Assembly (NCBI GenBank): GCA_020853175.1
Contig: JADYZK010000178.1
Span: 1-16,175 of the forward strand
DNA length: 16,175 nucleotides
DNA from: Bacteroidales bacterium
Lineage (GTDB): Bacteria > Bacteroidota > Bacteroidia > Bacteroidales > F082
Direction of reading: 5' to 3'
In this document: positions 14,623 to 16,175 of the stretch, piece after piece
Position numbering within the stretch: position 1 is the first letter of the stretch
Layout: each line of letters opens with the position of its first letter
Translations under genes and position numbers: made by a program
Notes under the pieces: model-generated
What the model saw: the letters and a program-made list of their open reading frames with translations, nothing else
What the model was told of the DNA's origin: nothing
The model's database searches: none

Positions 14623-16026
14623 ATGTCGGAAAAGATTCAAGATAAACAAGTTTTTACTTTAAAAGAGGTTTCAGAAAGCATAAAACGCACTTTAACAGCG
14701 CGTTATACCACCTCGTTTTGGTTAAAAGCCGAAATGAACAAATTGAATCGGTATGCTCATACGGGTCATTGTTATCCCGATTTGGTGCAAAAAGAACAGG
14801 GAAAAGTGGTGGCACAGATGCGATCTATTATTTGGGCCAACGATTATCGGCAAATTGCTAAAAAGTTCCTTGCCGAAACGGGCGAGGAGTTGGGCAGTGG
14901 CATCAATATTTTATTTCGCGCCAGCATCATGTATGATGCCAATTATGGACTCACGCTGCACATTCATGATATTGATCCCGTTTTTGCTTTGGGTGAGCTG
15001 GAACGTGAAAAACATGAAACCATCCGAAAGCTTAAGGAAGATGGTATTTTTGAGTTGAATAAAACACATCAATTGCCTTTATTGCCCAAAAAAATTGCCA
15101 TCATTTCGGTGGAAAGCAGTAAGGGGTTGGCCGATTTTATGCAACTGATGCAAGCGAGAATGATAGGTTTCAACCTCGATTTTTACCTCTTTCCGTCACT
15201 TTTGCAAGGCGACAAAGCGGCAACACAAATGATCAATCAACTTGAACGGATTCGCAAAGTCTCGCAGCATTTCGACCTGGTGGCGATCATCAGAGGCGGC
15301 GGTGGCGACGTGGGGCTGGCGGCATTTAACAACTACTTGCTTGCCCAAATCATTGCGAAATTTCCTCTTCCGGTGTTTACAGGAATCGGTCATGCCACCA
15401 ATTTAACCGTCAGCGAAATGGTGGCGCACACCAACGCCATCACGCCCAGCGAGTTGGCTGATATCCTTTTGGAGCAATTTGAGTATTTTAAGTCGAAATT
15501 GATATTAGCTCAAAAAAACATTTCTAAATATTTTCAAGTATTTGAAAATGAAAACCAAAGACTGAAAAATCAAATGTATTACCTTCAAATGAAGGTGGAA
15601 AAACATCTTGAAAATCGAAAAAGTAAGTTAGCAGCCCTCAAAACTGAGATGCACTTTTTAGGACAAAAGCATTTACAAGTTGCCGGAAACAGTATTGAGC
15701 AAGCGAAGGTGCTGCTTCAACATTCGGGAATGAAGTTAGTGGAACACCACAACAGAAACTTGGAGAGATCGCGCAAAAGCCTCACACAACTCACTTCAGT
15801 TTTATTGAATGATAACAGCAAGCAGATTACAGTCTTACAAAAAAGCGTGGATCTTTTAAGACCTGAAAATGTTTTGAAACGCGGCTACAGCTTGAGCTAC
15901 CACCAAGGTAAAATACTCACCGACAGCTCATTATTGGCTCAAGGCGACAAAGTGGAGACGGTGTTGGCCCAAGGCGGTTTCATTTCAACAGTAGATACAA
16001 AATCAACAGAAAATCAATCATCATGA
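14623..16026 (+). CDS. xseA: Exodeoxyribonuclease VII large subunit
   Basis: A 467-residue protein that with several XseB subunits forms exonuclease VII, which degrades single-stranded DNA from either end. An N-terminal OB-fold (about 10-118) binds DNA, a catalytic domain spans about 120-280, then a long coiled-coil region (about 285-405) where XseB binds, and a C-terminal segment RPENVLKRGYSLSY (413-426). In the catalytic part I see D171 (in GLADFM), R224 in RGGGGD and H257 in GIGH, corresponding to E. coli D155, R205 and H238. The residue matching E. coli D241 is N260 (GIGHATN), a notable change. The start ATG at 14623 gives a normal N-terminus; an out-of-frame ATG lies five bases before. 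The stop overlaps the xseB start (ATGA), so the two are translationally coupled. Confidence 0.95.
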   Translation: MSEKIQDKQVFTLKEVSESIKRTLTARYTTSFWLKAEMNKLNRYAHTGHCYPDLVQKEQGKVVAQMRSIIWANDYRQIAKKFLAETGEELGSGINILFRASIMYDANYGLTLHIHDIDPVFALGELEREKHETIRKLKEDGIFELNKTHQLPLLPKKIAIISVESSKGLADFMQLMQARMIGFNLDFYLFPSLLQGDKAATQMINQLERIRKVSQHFDLVAIIRGGGGDVGLAAFNNYLLAQIIAKFPLPVFTGIGHATNLTVSEMVAHTNAITPSELADILLEQFEYFKSKLILAQKNISKYFQVFENENQRLKNQMYYLQMKVEKHLENRKSKLAALKTEMHFLGQKHLQVAGNSIEQAKVLLQHSGMKLVEHHNRNLERSRKSLTQLTSVLLNDNSKQITVLQKSVDLLRPENVLKRGYSLSYHQGKILTDSSLLAQGDKVETVLAQGGFISTVDTKSTENQSS

Positions 16027-16175
16027 CAGAAAAAATAAATTACACTGACGCCTTCGAGGAGTTGCAAATCATTGTGGCGGAAATGGAAAAGGGTGAAATC
16101 ACAGTAGATCAGCTTTCAGAAAAGGTGCAGCGGGCAGCTGTTTTAATTCAGGTATGCAAAGAAAAACTCACTTCT
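16023..16175 (+). CDS. xseB: Exodeoxyribonuclease VII small subunit, 5' part
   Basis: The frame starts at the ATG overlapping the xseA stop codon by four bases and runs open to the window end, 51 codons. The peptide begins MTEKINYTDAFEELQIIVAE and contains the XseB pattern of two helices: an acidic first helix with the FEELQ-IV-MEKGE segment, then LSEKVQRAAVLIQVCKEKL. XseB is usually 65-85 residues, so most of it is present. It forms a helical hairpin that wraps the coiled coil of XseA in exonuclease VII. Confidence 0.93.
   Translation, partial: MTEKINYTDAFEELQIIVAEMEKGEITVDQLSEKVQRAAVLIQVCKEKLTS

Noticed and set aside
1..16175. CRISPR arrays, tRNA/rRNA genes, insertion sequences, attachment sites
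   Set aside because: No direct-repeat arrays, cloverleaf-like sequences, transposase frames or long terminal inverted repeats were seen on reading through.

Overview
The window carries an ordinary, gene-dense piece of a bacterial chromosome, very probably from the phylum Bacteroidota. Evidence for this: none of the start codons I examined is preceded by a recognisable Shine-Dalgarno sequence; several intergenic gaps contain the TAnnTTTG(C) -7 element typical of that phylum; and several protein types (a LysM-plus-periplasmic-binding fusion beside guaA, an M28 peptidase with a C-terminal PDZ, a YwqK/MORN-type lipoprotein) are familiar from it. I cannot name a genus. I see no rRNA, tRNA, insertion sequence, CRISPR array or phage gene.

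Layout. 1-912 (+): the 3' part of a pyruvate phosphate dikinase-like gene that ends right after the phosphohistidine domain, without the PEP/pyruvate barrel. 997-2784 (+): lepA, with a -7 element so close to the ATG that the mRNA may be leaderless. 2786-4984 (-): a two-gene unit, secreted M28 peptidase then GtrA-like membrane protein, convergent with lepA. 4985-5399: the only long intergenic stretch, AT-rich, with an 80-codon open frame and a clear plus-strand intrinsic terminator that belongs to no assigned gene. 5400-5906 (-): a DUF1648 membrane protein. 5999-10859 (-): a tightly packed unit guaA, LysM/binding-fold protein, MORN-type lipoprotein. 10981-12528 (+): an AbgT-family transporter. 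12533-14542 (-): a cytoplasmic hybrid histidine kinase, convergent with the transporter. 14623-16175 (+): xseA and the start of xseB, overlapping by four bases.

Functionally this is mostly housekeeping: translation (lepA), GMP synthesis (guaA), exonuclease VII (xseA/xseB), and cell-envelope functions (peptidase, GtrA-like, LysM protein, lipoprotein, transporter). No multi-gene novel system is evident. The points most worth a second look are the PPDK-like protein without its barrel; a ten-A tract in the LysM gene where a slip of one base either way meets an immediate stop; the orphan plus-strand terminator and small open frame at 5009-5373; an Asn where a catalytic Asp is expected in XseA; and the two degenerate receiver-like regions in the hybrid kinase.
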